Origin: CAVOAK01 sp963664465
Lineage (GTDB): Bacteria; Pseudomonadota; Alphaproteobacteria; UBA8366; CAVOAK01
Assembly (NCBI GenBank): GCA_963664465.2
Contig: CAXXSU010000015.1
Coordinates: 434,001-498,000, forward strand
DNA: 64,000 bases
Reading direction: 5' to 3'
Under the pieces are notes generated by a model. It saw only the letters and a program-made list of their open reading frames with translations. It searched no databases and was not told where the DNA came from. Positions 17,475-25,474 of the stretch are shown piece after piece; the first letter of the stretch is position 1, and every line of letters starts with the position of its first letter. The translations under genes and the position numbers were made by a program.

Positions 17475-18862
17475 CAGCCGTTGAAAAAGGCGTCATTGAC
17501 CGGGTTTCACGCCACGGCGAAGCATACGAAGGCGTTTCGCCATCCTCCGAGACGATGAGGACGATCTGAACGACCAGGACGGCTCCAGCGGGCGTAACAA
17601 GCACGAACAAGGCGCCAATTCCGCCCGCCACGGCCTCCTTCGGGGTGCCGGCGCCGATGAGTTGGCGCATCAGCAACGATAGGTTGTGGCCGGCGACGTG
17701 AAGCAGGTATCGCTTGTGCACGTTCTCGCGGCCCCGAAGCCAGGTCCGGCGCATACCGCCGCGATCGAGGTTGTGGGCAAAGGAGCGCTCGACGATCTCG
17801 GCGCGCAGCTTGAAGGCTTCCCTGGCCACCCCCGATAACAGCCGGGTCCGGTTGTTGGTGACCGCCCGGCGAGCCGCATCATCTCCGTGCCAGCGCGCAA
17901 AACCCTTCTGCTTGGGCTCGGAGATCCGGCTCTTCCAGGGGCCGTCGTCGAGCGCCTTCAAGACCAACCGTGAGTGGTAGCCCTTATCGGTCACACATTC
18001 GGCCGGATCTTCGGCCGTCGGCGCCACATCCACCGCCTCGAGGTTTGCCTCGGCCGCCGCCAGGGTCTTGGGAAGCGTTGTCGTATCGCCCTCGTCGGCC
18101 GGGTGCAGCTCCGCCGCCACCACCGCGCCGGTGTCCAGATCCACCGCGTGCTCGGGCTTGTAGGCCAGGTGCGTGGTGCCGTCCTTCATCTTGGCGATCT
18201 TGGCCTCGGGGTCGCTCCTGGAAACCCAGTCCTGGTTCGAGAGCTTCTTGCCCTTGCGCTTGCGGTCCAGACGCGCCAGGTCCTCAGCCGTGGGTGTCTC
18301 GATACCGCTCTCCTGGGCCAAGCGCTCCAGCATCCCCCGGTAACCCTCGCCCGTGTCCCTCCGCACGATGTTGCGCAGCGCCGCGTTGGCCTCCATGGTC
18401 GAGGCATCCACCCCGATGCGCTCGCCCTTCACCAGACCCGCCTCGGCGATCAGCGCCAGGACCCAGTCAAACACCGCCGTGTGGACTTCATGGGGCAGGC
18501 GCGCGCGGGTCCGTGACAGCCAGGAATGGTCCGGCACCCGTTCCGCATCTCCAACAGCAGGAACTCCCGTAGCGAAGCCAGCGCCACTCCAGCCCACGCT
18601 CAGAGTCGATACCCTCGAAGTAGCCCACCCAGAAGTAGCGCCCGGGTGGCACGAAGGCGCATCCTGGCCGCGTAATAGGGCTGGCAGACGGCGAGCCGTC
18701 GAAGCCGCCCTCGATCTACCAACTGCACGTAAAATACATGACCAGGCGAGCGCGGCATCTGAGTCCCCCTGAGATCCTTCTGCTGTCCCATCGCCAAGAA
18801 CCCCCCTTCAGGCCAGGACACCAGAGAATCAGACCGCCGACTCGTCCGCTTCGTCAACGGGC
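17475..18862 (-). mobile_element. IS5/IS1182-type insertion sequence, copy B (degraded ends)
   Basis: The central ~1 kb is almost identical to copies C and D. Both ends are eroded: at the left CAGCCGTTG lacks one C and about 10 bases are missing near 17525-17540, and between about 18540 and 18862 there are more than a dozen short deletions with almost no substitutions. The right end reads CTTCGTCAACGGGC then diverges. No matching 4-bp duplication can be recognised. It lies within a cyclase gene, with part of that gene lost. Confidence 0.88.
17508..18790 (-). pseudogene. Transposase of IS copy B, broken
   Basis: The segment from RVPDHSWLSRTRARLP through the catalytic motifs GVDASTMEAN, VTDKGYHS and VERSFAHNL is intact and matches copies C and D. 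The first ~110 residues are destroyed by multiple small deletions, and the C-terminus is shifted after VSEDGET by a deletion. The current open frame (17437-18597) begins with unrelated MGWSGAGFATG and ends in cyclase-derived sequence. Not expected to be functional. Confidence 0.85.
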
Positions 18863-19462
18863 CCGCCACGACGCGCTCGAAGTGTAAATTGCAATTTCGA
18901 CGTCGTCTGGCGGCAGTGTGGCGGCCATTTCCCGCGCAACAATAACTTCGAGCGGGCTGGTCATGAGCACCGCAATGGTCTTCAGTTCCAAGACCTCATC
19001 CTCGCGAAAGCCGCCCGATCGATCGGTCACCCAGGTCACCGCATGACCCGAGGAATCGCTAAACGTGAGGAGGGAAGCCAAAACGTCACTCGCACCCAAC
19101 GCACGAAGTTCGCCAAGCCACTGCACGTCGTTTTCAGTAGCTTGCCGGTCCAGTTGAAATCGCAATTCTCCATCGTTGGCCGCTACGTCATTGGGGTGCA
19201 GCCGGCTGCCGACGTTGGAAATGAAACCGTGAAACCGTGGCTCCTCGATGGTGCTGTTTGTCTCGCGCGTCCAAATGTAGTGCGTGCCGGAAATCAAGGG
19301 ATGCAGCGCTTCGATGACGAGTGATGCGCGTAGCAACGGTAGTCCTTGTTCGATCAGCTGACGCGATAGACCATTCAACAAAGACGCCACAGCGCGCGTT
19401 CTCGCGCCCTCCGCGACTAGCCACGACGCCGTCGCCGACATACCACGATAGTAACCATTCAC
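18863..19462 (-). pseudogene. Class III adenylate/guanylate cyclase, N-terminal fragment
   Basis: About 195 residues from ATG 19462. WLVAEGARTRAVASLLNGLSRQLIEQG, RASLVIEALHPLISGTHYIWTR, FQLDRQATENDVQWLGELRALGASDVLASLLTFSDSSG and AREMAATL match the N-terminal module that precedes the cyclase domain in many alphaproteobacterial cyclases. The final residues before the IS do not look right, whereas another frame reads FERVVAG, similar to the ERVLAG stretch of the family, suggesting an indel. Roughly 70 residues including the first metal-binding motif are absent between the two fragments. Confidence 0.78.
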
Positions 19463-19561
19463 AGCAACCGACCTCTAGTTCACTGACACCGTTCGGCACA
19501 CTATACATCCGCCATGCTGATTGACGTCGCCGGCGGTAATTGCCTCAAAAAATTATGTAAG

Positions 19562-19591
19562 TTGACACTTACGTAAGGACTTACTTACAAT
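19562..19591 (+). promoter_or_regulatory. Sigma-70-like promoter with a palindromic operator in its spacer
   Basis: TTGACA at 19562-19567 and TACAAT at 19586-19591 are separated by 18 bp. The perfect palindrome CTTACGTAAG at 19568-19577 fills the spacer, and a related GGACTTACTTAC follows. Transcription would begin near 19598, the A of the arsR-type gene's ATG, so the message may be leaderless. Binding of the ArsR-type product here would block RNA polymerase; this is inferred from position only. Confidence 0.6.
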
Positions 19592-19597
19592 ATCTGA

Positions 19598-19915
19598 ATG
19601 GACGAAGAATTGCGTGCCATAGCAGACCCGACGAGGCGGCGAATATTGAAGCTGGTTTGGGAGGACGAATTGACGGCTGGCGAAATTGCCGTGGGTTTTG
19701 ACGTTACCCGTCCAGCGATCTCTCAACATTTGAAGGTCTTGCTTGATGCGCGTCTCGTCGCCGTACGGGGCGACGGGACACGGCGCTTTTACCGGGCAAA
19801 TTCCGAGTCCCTAACCGCGCTACGCGCCTTCATCGGAGAATTCTGGGATGAGAGCCTAGCGCGTCTGAAACTTGAAGCAGAGCGGGAGCAAAAGGAGCTA
19901 GACAGTCATGAGTGA
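19598..19915 (+). CDS. ArsR-family winged-helix transcriptional regulator
   Basis: A 105-residue protein. IADPTRRRILKLVWEDELTAGEIAVGFDVTRPAISQHLKVLLDARLVAVRGDGTRRFYRAN is the typical ArsR winged helix-turn-helix, with the recognition helix in RPAISQHLKVL. No metal-binding CxC motif is present, so it belongs to the non-metal group often paired with AHSA1/SRPBCC proteins. Its 3' end overlaps the AHSA1 start (ATG at 19908), showing an operon. Probable autorepressor at the palindrome in its own promoter. The partner gene is broken by an insertion. Confidence 0.9.
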   Translation: MDEELRAIADPTRRRILKLVWEDELTAGEIAVGFDVTRPAISQHLKVLLDARLVAVRGDGTRRFYRANSESLTALRAFIGEFWDESLARLKLEAEREQKELDSHE

Positions 19916-20116
19916 CACGAATGCGGGCATTTACGAACAAGAGATGTACATTGAGGCAAATCCGGAAACGGTCTTCGCATTTCTTACCGACACGGACAAA
20001 ATGGTCCGTTGGATGGGGGTATCGGCAACTCTCGAGCCAAAAGAAGGCGGCCTTTACCTGGTCGACGTGACCAACGGAAATATCGCAAAGGGCGAATTTC
20101 ACGAAGTTCTGCCGAA
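19908..20116 (+). pseudogene. AHSA1/SRPBCC protein, 5' part (split by IS1595-like element)
   Basis: Residues MSDTNAGIYEQEMYIEANPETVFAFLTDTDKMVRWMG begin a classical SRPBCC/AHSA1 domain (x-I-x-A-x-P-E-x-V-F-x-x-x-T-D-x-x-x-M-x-x-W). The frame proceeds to GEFHEVLP and is cut by the insertion. Joining across the element with one CTGCCGAA copy restores EVLPNYRLSYTFGWDSED. Translationally coupled to the ArsR gene. Such proteins are START-fold ligand binders of uncertain function. Confidence 0.88.
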
Positions 20117-21155
20117 ATAGGGTATCCTATTCGCTCTCGTAGTGGCAAGATGTTGTGATGGCCGAGAATACTGCCCATCCCGTTGGCGGGATCGATTACC
20201 CTCGCACGCTTATGGAATTTGACGACTGGTTCGCTTCTGAGGCCGCCTGTGCGGATTTTCTTCGGCGTGTCCGTTGGCCTGCCGGGTTTCGGTGTCCGGC
20301 CTGCGGGGGAACCGAGGCGTGGGTGACGGCCAGGGGCCAACAGCGATGTGCGGGATGCCAACGTCAGACGTCGCCGACCGCGGGGACGATCTTCGAGGGT
20401 ACGCGGAAACCGTTGCGGCTTTGGTTCCAGGCGATGTGGTATGTGACGAATCAGAAGCACGGCGTCAGTGCGCTTGGGGTTCAACGAATACTCGGCCTGG
20501 GCGGTTATCAAACGGCTTGGACATGGCTCCATAAGCTGCGCCGGGCCATGGTTCGACCGGGCAGAGAGCTTCTGAATGGCGAGGTCGAGGTCGACGAAAC
20601 CTATGTGGGCGGCCGGGAGGTTGGCGTTACGGGGCGGAAAACAAACAAGAAATCGATTGTCGCGATTGCCGCCGAAATCCGGGGTCGGGGCACCGGTCGT
20701 ATCCGCATGGCGCGTGTCGAGGACGCATCCGCCGAGAGCCTCATTCCTTTCGTCCAAACGGCTGTGTGCCCGGGAGCAACGATTCGAACCGATGGCTGGC
20801 GAGCCTACAACGGTCTCACGGGAGTCGGCTTCGAACACCAGCCGAAAAATATTTCCGCCAGCGGCGACCCAGCCCACATTGTCATGCCCCAAGTTCATCG
20901 GGTAGCCGGCCTCCTTGATCGGTGGTGGCTGGGTATTCACCATGGGGCTATTAGCGCCTCCCAGCTTGATTACTATCTGGACGAGTTCACGTTCCGCTTC
21001 AATCGCCGCCGATCCAAAGCTCGCGGCCTCCTGTTCTATCGACTCCTCCAGCAAGCAGTGCAACTGGAGCCCGTGCCATACAAGAAGCTCGTCGGGGGCA
21101 GACCCAGCCCTGCCCCCCAGATCTAGGCACTACGAGAGCGAATAGGATACCCTAT
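20117..21155 (+). mobile_element. IS1595/ISXO2-type insertion sequence (1039 bp)
   Basis: The ends are perfect inverted repeats of 28 bp, starting ATAGGGTATCCTATTCGCTC at 20117 and in reverse complement at 21155. Direct duplications CTGCCGAA flank it at 20109-20116 and 21156-21163; 8 bp is the size usual for the IS1595 family. It contains one intact transposase gene. The perfect repeats and duplications indicate a recent insertion into the AHSA1 gene. Confidence 0.95.
20158..21126 (+). CDS. IS1595-family transposase (ISXO2-like DDE)
   Basis: About 322 residues, with ATG at 20158 (the preceding GTG at 20155 is also possible). An N-terminal zinc ribbon is formed by FRCPACGGTEAW and RCAGCQRQTSPTAGTIFE, followed by LWFQAMWYVTNQKHGVSALGVQRILG and the ISXO2 catalytic domain: EVEVDETYVGGRE (first Asp), IRTDGWRAYNGL (second Asp) and the late HHGAISASQLDYYLDEFTFRFNRRRS. 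All parts are intact, so the element is probably autonomous. Confidence 0.93.
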   Translation: MAENTAHPVGGIDYPRTLMEFDDWFASEAACADFLRRVRWPAGFRCPACGGTEAWVTARGQQRCAGCQRQTSPTAGTIFEGTRKPLRLWFQAMWYVTNQKHGVSALGVQRILGLGGYQTAWTWLHKLRRAMVRPGRELLNGEVEVDETYVGGREVGVTGRKTNKKSIVAIAAEIRGRGTGRIRMARVEDASAESLIPFVQTAVCPGATIRTDGWRAYNGLTGVGFEHQPKNISASGDPAHIVMPQVHRVAGLLDRWWLGIHHGAISASQLDYYLDEFTFRFNRRRSKARGLLFYRLLQQAVQLEPVPYKKLVGGRPSPAPQI

Positions 21156-21163
21156 CTGCCGAA

Positions 21164-21416
21164 TTACCGTCTTTCATATACGTTCGGCTGGGACTCCGAA
21201 GATACCGCCGTGCCGCCCGGATCGTCGTTGGTCGAGATCGACCTAACGCCAAAAGATCCCGGCACAATGCTGAAGTTTACGCATAGTGGCCTACCGGAGG
21301 CAGCGGTAAAACCGCATTCCGAAGGATGGGACCATTACTGCGAACGGCTTTGCCAATGCGCCGCCGGAAAAGACCCCGGACCCGATTCCTGGGTCAAATC
21401 TGCGGCTGCCGACTGA
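21164..21416 (+). pseudogene. AHSA1/SRPBCC protein, 3' part
   Basis: Continues the frame of the 5' part as YRLSYTFGWDSEDTAVPPGSSLVEIDLTPKDPGTMLKFTHSGLPEAAVKPHSEGWDHYCERL, the diagnostic C-terminal half of AHSA1 proteins (strand LxFTHSGLP then GWxxYxERL). The stop is at 21414-21416. A GC-rich hairpin follows. Confidence 0.88.
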
Positions 21417-21442
21417 CGCTGCAATGACTCGCCAGCAGTATT

Positions 21443-21471
21443 CCCGGGGAGTTGAATCCGCGCTCCCCGGG
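21443..21471 (+). terminator. GC-rich hairpin, possible terminator
   Basis: CCCGGGGAG (21443-21451) pairs perfectly with CTCCCCGGG (21463-21471) around an 11-base loop, shortly after the AHSA1 stop codon. There is no T run, so classical intrinsic termination is not certain. Confidence 0.4.
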
Positions 21472-21607
21472 GCAGCGGCCGCACCATTCAACTGGCCGGA
21501 GCAAAGGTGGTAACCTCCTAATTTGGCAGTTCGGCGGTCGCCAACAGCGTGAAGACGGGTTATTCTTACCCTCACTTGCATGTCCATGAGCGGTGGGGGC
21601 CCGATCG

Positions 21608-22471
21608 ATGAGCATGAAAAACATCCTTGTTCCTCTGGAAGAGAGCGAGGTTTTACCGTCAGTTCTCCAGTGCGCACTCCTCGTTTCGCAACGCTTTACC
21701 AGCTACATCGAAGGTCTGCATATCCGGCCGCTCCCGGCCGAGGTGCTAACGGCGGCCGGTGAAGGCCTGTATGCCGGAACGACCGACCTGTTAGATAATC
21801 TCGAACAGCGTGACAACGAGCGCGCCGAGCGCACCCGCGAGCACTTCGAGAAATTCATGGCCGACCACGGTGTGCAACGCGGTGATGCTAATCAAAAACC
21901 GCAGGAACCGGTTGCGGCATGGGTGGAAGAAGCCATGCCCGGTGACGAAGTCGTCGGTAATAGAGGCCGATTATTCGATCTCGTGGTCGTCGGCCGTCCG
22001 GTCGGTGGAACAACCACACCGTCGCGAAGCCGCCTCGAATCGGCGATCTTCGAAAGTGGGAAACTGACACTGATCGCGCCACCAACCGCGCCGACGACAC
22101 TAGGTGAGACGATCGTTATCGCCTGGAATTGCAGCACGGAGACGGCCCGTACCGTCGCGCTTGCGACACCGTTCCTTGAACAGGCAAAGCAAGTTGTCGT
22201 CCTCTCGGTGGAGGACTATGGCGTGCCTGGCCCGTCAGGGGCCGAGTTGCGTCAAAGCCTGATCCGTAACGGCATTGCAGCACTGGCGAGTGTTATTCCG
22301 AAAAGCAAACGCACCGCCGCGCGCACGATCTTGGAGGAAACCGCATCCATTGGCGGTGACCTGTTGATCAAAGGCGCCTACACGCAAAGCCGCCTGCGAC
22401 AGATGATCTTCGGCGGCGTTACGAACGAAATACTGGCGACCGCCGACATTCCTGTACTCATGTCGCACTAG
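21608..22471 (+). CDS. Universal stress protein, two-domain
   Basis: A 287-residue protein from ATG 21608 (MKNILVPLEESEVLPSVLQ); an ORF start at 21593 lacks family character. The N-terminal half begins with the Usp strand and Asp/Glu site; the C-terminal half has ETIVIAWNCSTETARTVALATPFL, and GDLLIKGAYTQSRLRQMIFG then GVTNEILATADIPVLMSH, where the G-x2-S/T-x-R and G-G-V-T pattern is an ATP-binding Usp loop. Cytoplasmic stress-related role by family. It stands between two IS-disrupted AHSA1 genes. Confidence 0.88.
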   Translation: MSMKNILVPLEESEVLPSVLQCALLVSQRFTSYIEGLHIRPLPAEVLTAAGEGLYAGTTDLLDNLEQRDNERAERTREHFEKFMADHGVQRGDANQKPQEPVAAWVEEAMPGDEVVGNRGRLFDLVVVGRPVGGTTTPSRSRLESAIFESGKLTLIAPPTAPTTLGETIVIAWNCSTETARTVALATPFLEQAKQVVVLSVEDYGVPGPSGAELRQSLIRNGIAALASVIPKSKRTAARTILEETASIGGDLLIKGAYTQSRLRQMIFGGVTNEILATADIPVLMSH

Positions 22472-22516
22472 GAAGCGGCAAGCCGTCGAAGTCCGCGGCA
22501 ACAAATTCGCTTCCGA

Positions 22517-22782
22517 TTATGCGCGCGCGCGTGATTTGCGCTTCTTTGGGGCGGCTGTTTTCTTTTGTTTTGCGGCTGCACGCGCCGATGTCGATCGTCC
22601 TGGCGCGCTAGCGCCCGCTTGTTTAAGCCACGCCTTCAAAGGTTTCCAGTAGTGCGCCTTCCATCCCGACGAAACGGATTTGACATGCGCCGCCGGAACG
22701 CCGATATGCGTAAAACTGAGCTTTGTCTTGCCGCCCTTCGCTGCAGCCAAGTCGAAGGTTGCCAGTGACCAAACCTCCTTAG
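22517..22782 (-). pseudogene. Second AHSA1/SRPBCC protein, 3' part (split by IS copy C)
   Basis: Reading from the insertion, KEVWSLATFDLAAAKGGKTKLSFTHIGVPAAHVKSVSSGWKAHYWKPL forms the AHSA1 C-terminal half, followed by a low-complexity basic tail rich in Ala, Lys and Arg (ARAAAKQKKTAAPKKRKSRA). Together with 24253-24482 it gives one continuous frame when the element and one TTAG copy are removed. The basic tail is unusual for AHSA1 proteins. Confidence 0.85.
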
Positions 22783-24252
22783 CAGCCCGTTGAAAAAGGC
22801 GTCATTGACCGGGTTTCACGCCACGGCGAAGCATATCGCGGCGAAGGCGGTTTCGCCATCCTCCGAGACGATGAGGACGATCTGAACGACCAGGACGGCT
22901 CCAGCGGGCGTAACAAGCACGAACAAGGCGCCAATTCCGCCCGCCACGGCCTCCTTCGGGGTGCCGGCGCCGATGAGTTGGCGCATCAGCAACGATAGGT
23001 TGTGGCCGGCGACGTGAAGCAGGTATCGCTTGTGCACGTTCTCGCGGCCCCGAAGCCAGGTCCGGCGCATACCGCCGCGATCGAGGTTGTGGGCAAAGGA
23101 GCGCTCGACGATCTCGGCGCGCAGCTTGAAGGCTTCCCTGGCCACCCCCGATAACAGCCGGGTCCGGTTGTTGGTGACCGCCCGGCGAGCCGCATCATCT
23201 CCGTGCCAGCGCGCAAAACCCTTCTGCTTGGGCTCGGAGATCCGGCTCTTCCAGGGGCCGTCGTCGAGCGCCTTCAAGACCAACCGTGAGTGGTAGCCCT
23301 TATCGGTCACACATTCGGCCGGATCTTCGGCCGTCGGCGCCACATCCACCGCCTCGAGGTTTGCCTCGGCCGCCGCCAGGGTCTTGGGAAGCGTTGTCGT
23401 ATCGCCCTCGTCGGCCGGGTGCAGCTCCGCCGCCACCACCGCGCCGGTGTCCAGATCCACCGCGTGCTCGGGCTTGTAGGCCAGGTGCGTGGTGCCGTCC
23501 TTCATCTTGGCGATCTTGGCCTCGGGGTCGCTCCTGGAAACCCAGTCCTGGTTCGAGAGCTTCTTGCCCTTGCGCTTGCGGTCCAGACGCGCCAGGTCCT
23601 CAGCCGTGGGTGTCTCGATACCGCTCTCCTGGGCCAAGCGCTCCAGCATCCCCCGGTAACCCTCGCCCGTGTCCCTCCGCACGATGTTGCGCAGCGCCGC
23701 GTTGGCCTCCATGGTCGAGGCATCCACCCCGATGCGCTCGCCCTTCACCAGACCCGCCTCGGCGATCAGCGCCAGGACCCAGTCAAACACCGCCGTGTGG
23801 ACTTCATGGGGCAGGCGCGCGCGGGTCCGTGACAGCCAGGAATGGTCCGGCACCCGTTCCCGCATCTCCAACAGCAGGAACTCCCGTAGCGACAGGGAAT
23901 CCGAGCAGCGCCACTCCAGCCCACGCTCAGAGTCGATACCCTCGAAGTAGCCCACCAGGTGCATACGGAAGTAGCGCCCGGGTGGCACCGAAGGCGCCCC
24001 CATCCTGGCCGCGTAATAGGGCTGGCAGACCGCCTCGGCGAAGCCGTCGAAGCCGCCCTCGATCAGTACCAACTGCAGGCGGTCGTAAAATACATGACCA
24101 GGCGAGCGCGGCATCTCCGACCAGCTCACCATCAAGTCCCCCTGACGATCCTTCTGCTGTCCCATCGCCATCAGCGAACCCCCCTTCAGGCCAGGACACC
24201 AGAGAATCAGACCATGCCGACTTCGTCCAGGGAAGACTTCGTCAACGGGCTG
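22783..24252 (-). mobile_element. IS5/IS1182-type insertion sequence, copy C (1470 bp)
   Basis: Ends CAGCCCGTTGAAAAAG and the complement of CTTCGTCAACGGGCTG, with 4-bp target duplications TTAG at 22779-22782 and 24253-24256. It encodes an intact 451-residue transposase and differs from copy D by few or no bases on reading. Inserted into an AHSA1 gene. Confidence 0.95.
22816..24171 (-). CDS. IS5/IS1182-type DDE transposase (copy C)
   Basis: A 451-residue protein. The N-terminal DUF772-like part reads MPRSPGHVFYDRLQLVLIEGGFDGFAEAVCQPYY and SLREFLLLEMRERVPDHSWLSRTRARLP. The catalytic residues are probably the Asp of RIGVDASTMEAN, the Asp of CVTDKGYHSR and the Glu of EIVERSFAHNLDRGG. The C-terminal ~45 residues (APEKEAVAGG-like region to VSEDGETAFAAICFAVA) are hydrophobic. 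A plus-strand GC-rich shadow frame overlaps it and is not a gene. Confidence 0.92.
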   Translation of the reverse strand: MAMGQQKDRQGDLMVSWSEMPRSPGHVFYDRLQLVLIEGGFDGFAEAVCQPYYAARMGAPSVPPGRYFRMHLVGYFEGIDSERGLEWRCSDSLSLREFLLLEMRERVPDHSWLSRTRARLPHEVHTAVFDWVLALIAEAGLVKGERIGVDASTMEANAALRNIVRRDTGEGYRGMLERLAQESGIETPTAEDLARLDRKRKGKKLSNQDWVSRSDPEAKIAKMKDGTTHLAYKPEHAVDLDTGAVVAAELHPADEGDTTTLPKTLAAAEANLEAVDVAPTAEDPAECVTDKGYHSRLVLKALDDGPWKSRISEPKQKGFARWHGDDAARRAVTNNRTRLLSGVAREAFKLRAEIVERSFAHNLDRGGMRRTWLRGRENVHKRYLLHVAGHNLSLLMRQLIGAGTPKEAVAGGIGALFVLVTPAGAVLVVQIVLIVSEDGETAFAAICFAVA

Positions 24253-24482
24253 TTAGGCCAGCCCTTTGCCCGCCAAGCCTGTACGATCGACTTGTTCTCG
24301 GCAAGCGCGACATTTACGCCGCCGATGTAGCCACCGTGACAGGAAAATGTGCCGCCGACCTTCCGACTCACCTTTGCCGGCGCTCCTGTAAAACCACTGT
24401 GTTTTCGCGAGTCCATCAGCGCCTCGAAAACGACGCTCGGGCGCGCATCCAAAGTGACCGTTTGCTTGATGTCTTTAGACAT
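24253..24482 (-). pseudogene. Second AHSA1/SRPBCC protein, 5' part
   Basis: From ATG 24482: MSKDIKQTVTLDARPSVVFEALMDSRKHSGFTGAPAKVSRKVGGTFSCHGGYIGGVNVALAENKSIVQAWRAKGWP, the N-terminal half of an AHSA1 domain. The open frame continues a few codons into the insertion before a stop. The gene reads in frame into the 22517-22782 part when the element is removed. Confidence 0.87.
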
Positions 24483-24715
24483 GATTCCTCTCCTACATAA
24501 TCTGAGCTTCTGTTCTAGCGTATTCGCATCCTATTCCCATTCCGGTTCCAAGCGAGATAGAAATTCACCGGCCGGTCTTGTACTTCGCCGGCATCTTGTG
24601 CACCCCGACCGCTCGAAATAAAGTGCCTCGATAGGCCCGGAACAGTCGTCAGATACCGCTAAATTTACGCGACGGCATTTCGCGTCGTATCCGTTTCAAC
24701 CAAAGCGAGATCGTC

Positions 24716-25474
24716 TTGTCGCCATTTGACCTTGCCTTGCCTACGGTCGCGCTGGGATTCGCGGTATTTTTGATAGGCGGCACGATTAAGGGCACGCTCG
24801 GAATCGGCATGCCACTCTTTATCGTGCCGGTCATGGCAACTGTCATGGAGCCGGTAACGGTTATCGTACTTTTGTTCGTGCCCATACTCGCGACAAATCT
24901 CGTGCAGATAATCGAAGGCGGCCATTACCAACTTACGTTGCGGCGTTTCTGGAGCCTGCTCCTGCCGATGGTCGCGACAACGATCATTGGCGCAGTTGCA
25001 CTCGCCCGTATCGACGCCAAATTAATCTCTCTCGTCTTGGGCTGCATTGTCGCAAGCTTCTGCATTCTGCAAATGCTGCCGCTCCCACCCACAGTGCCAA
25101 AGCGACTCGAGGCCTTTCTAAGTCCCATTATTGGCTCGATCGCGGGTCTTTTGGGCGGCGTATCGACGCTCTTCGGACCGCCGCTCATCATGTATCTGAT
25201 CTCCTTGCGTCTATCCAACGAGGAGTTCATCGCCGCCATTGCTCAACTCTTCTTTGTGGCCGGCGCCATGCTGTACATCGCCCTCACTTTTACCGGCGCT
25301 TTGACGGCCGAATTGGCCCTTGGATCTGCAATCGTCACTGTGCCGGTTGGAGTTGGTCTCGCGATTGGCCGCAAATTGCGCGGCCGGATCCAACACGAAG
25401 CGACATTTCAACGCATACTGGTCGTTGTGCTGCTGATTGCCGGCCTAAATCTGGTGAGGCGAGGACTGGTCTAA
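24716..25474 (+). CDS. TauE/SafE-family membrane exporter
   Basis: A 252-residue membrane protein starting at TTG 24716. Successive hydrophobic helices and the TauE signatures are visible: GGTIKGTLGIGMPLFIVP near residue 22 and SIAGLLGGVSTLFGPPLIMYL near residue 140. Family members export sulfite, sulfoacetate or other anions. IS copy D starts immediately after the stop; the TAA stop is part of its CTAA target duplication, so the coding region is intact. A role alongside TauD-type enzymes in sulfonate metabolism is plausible but not shown. Confidence 0.85.
   Translation: MSPFDLALPTVALGFAVFLIGGTIKGTLGIGMPLFIVPVMATVMEPVTVIVLLFVPILATNLVQIIEGGHYQLTLRRFWSLLLPMVATTIIGAVALARIDAKLISLVLGCIVASFCILQMLPLPPTVPKRLEAFLSPIIGSIAGLLGGVSTLFGPPLIMYLISLRLSNEEFIAAIAQLFFVAGAMLYIALTFTGALTAELALGSAIVTVPVGVGLAIGRKLRGRIQHEATFQRILVVVLLIAGLNLVRRGLV

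Noticed and set aside
23286..24500. 404-residue plus-strand frame across IS copy C (and equivalents in copies A, B, D, E)
   Set aside because: Pro/Ser/Arg-rich antisense shadow of the transposase; repeats wherever the IS occurs.
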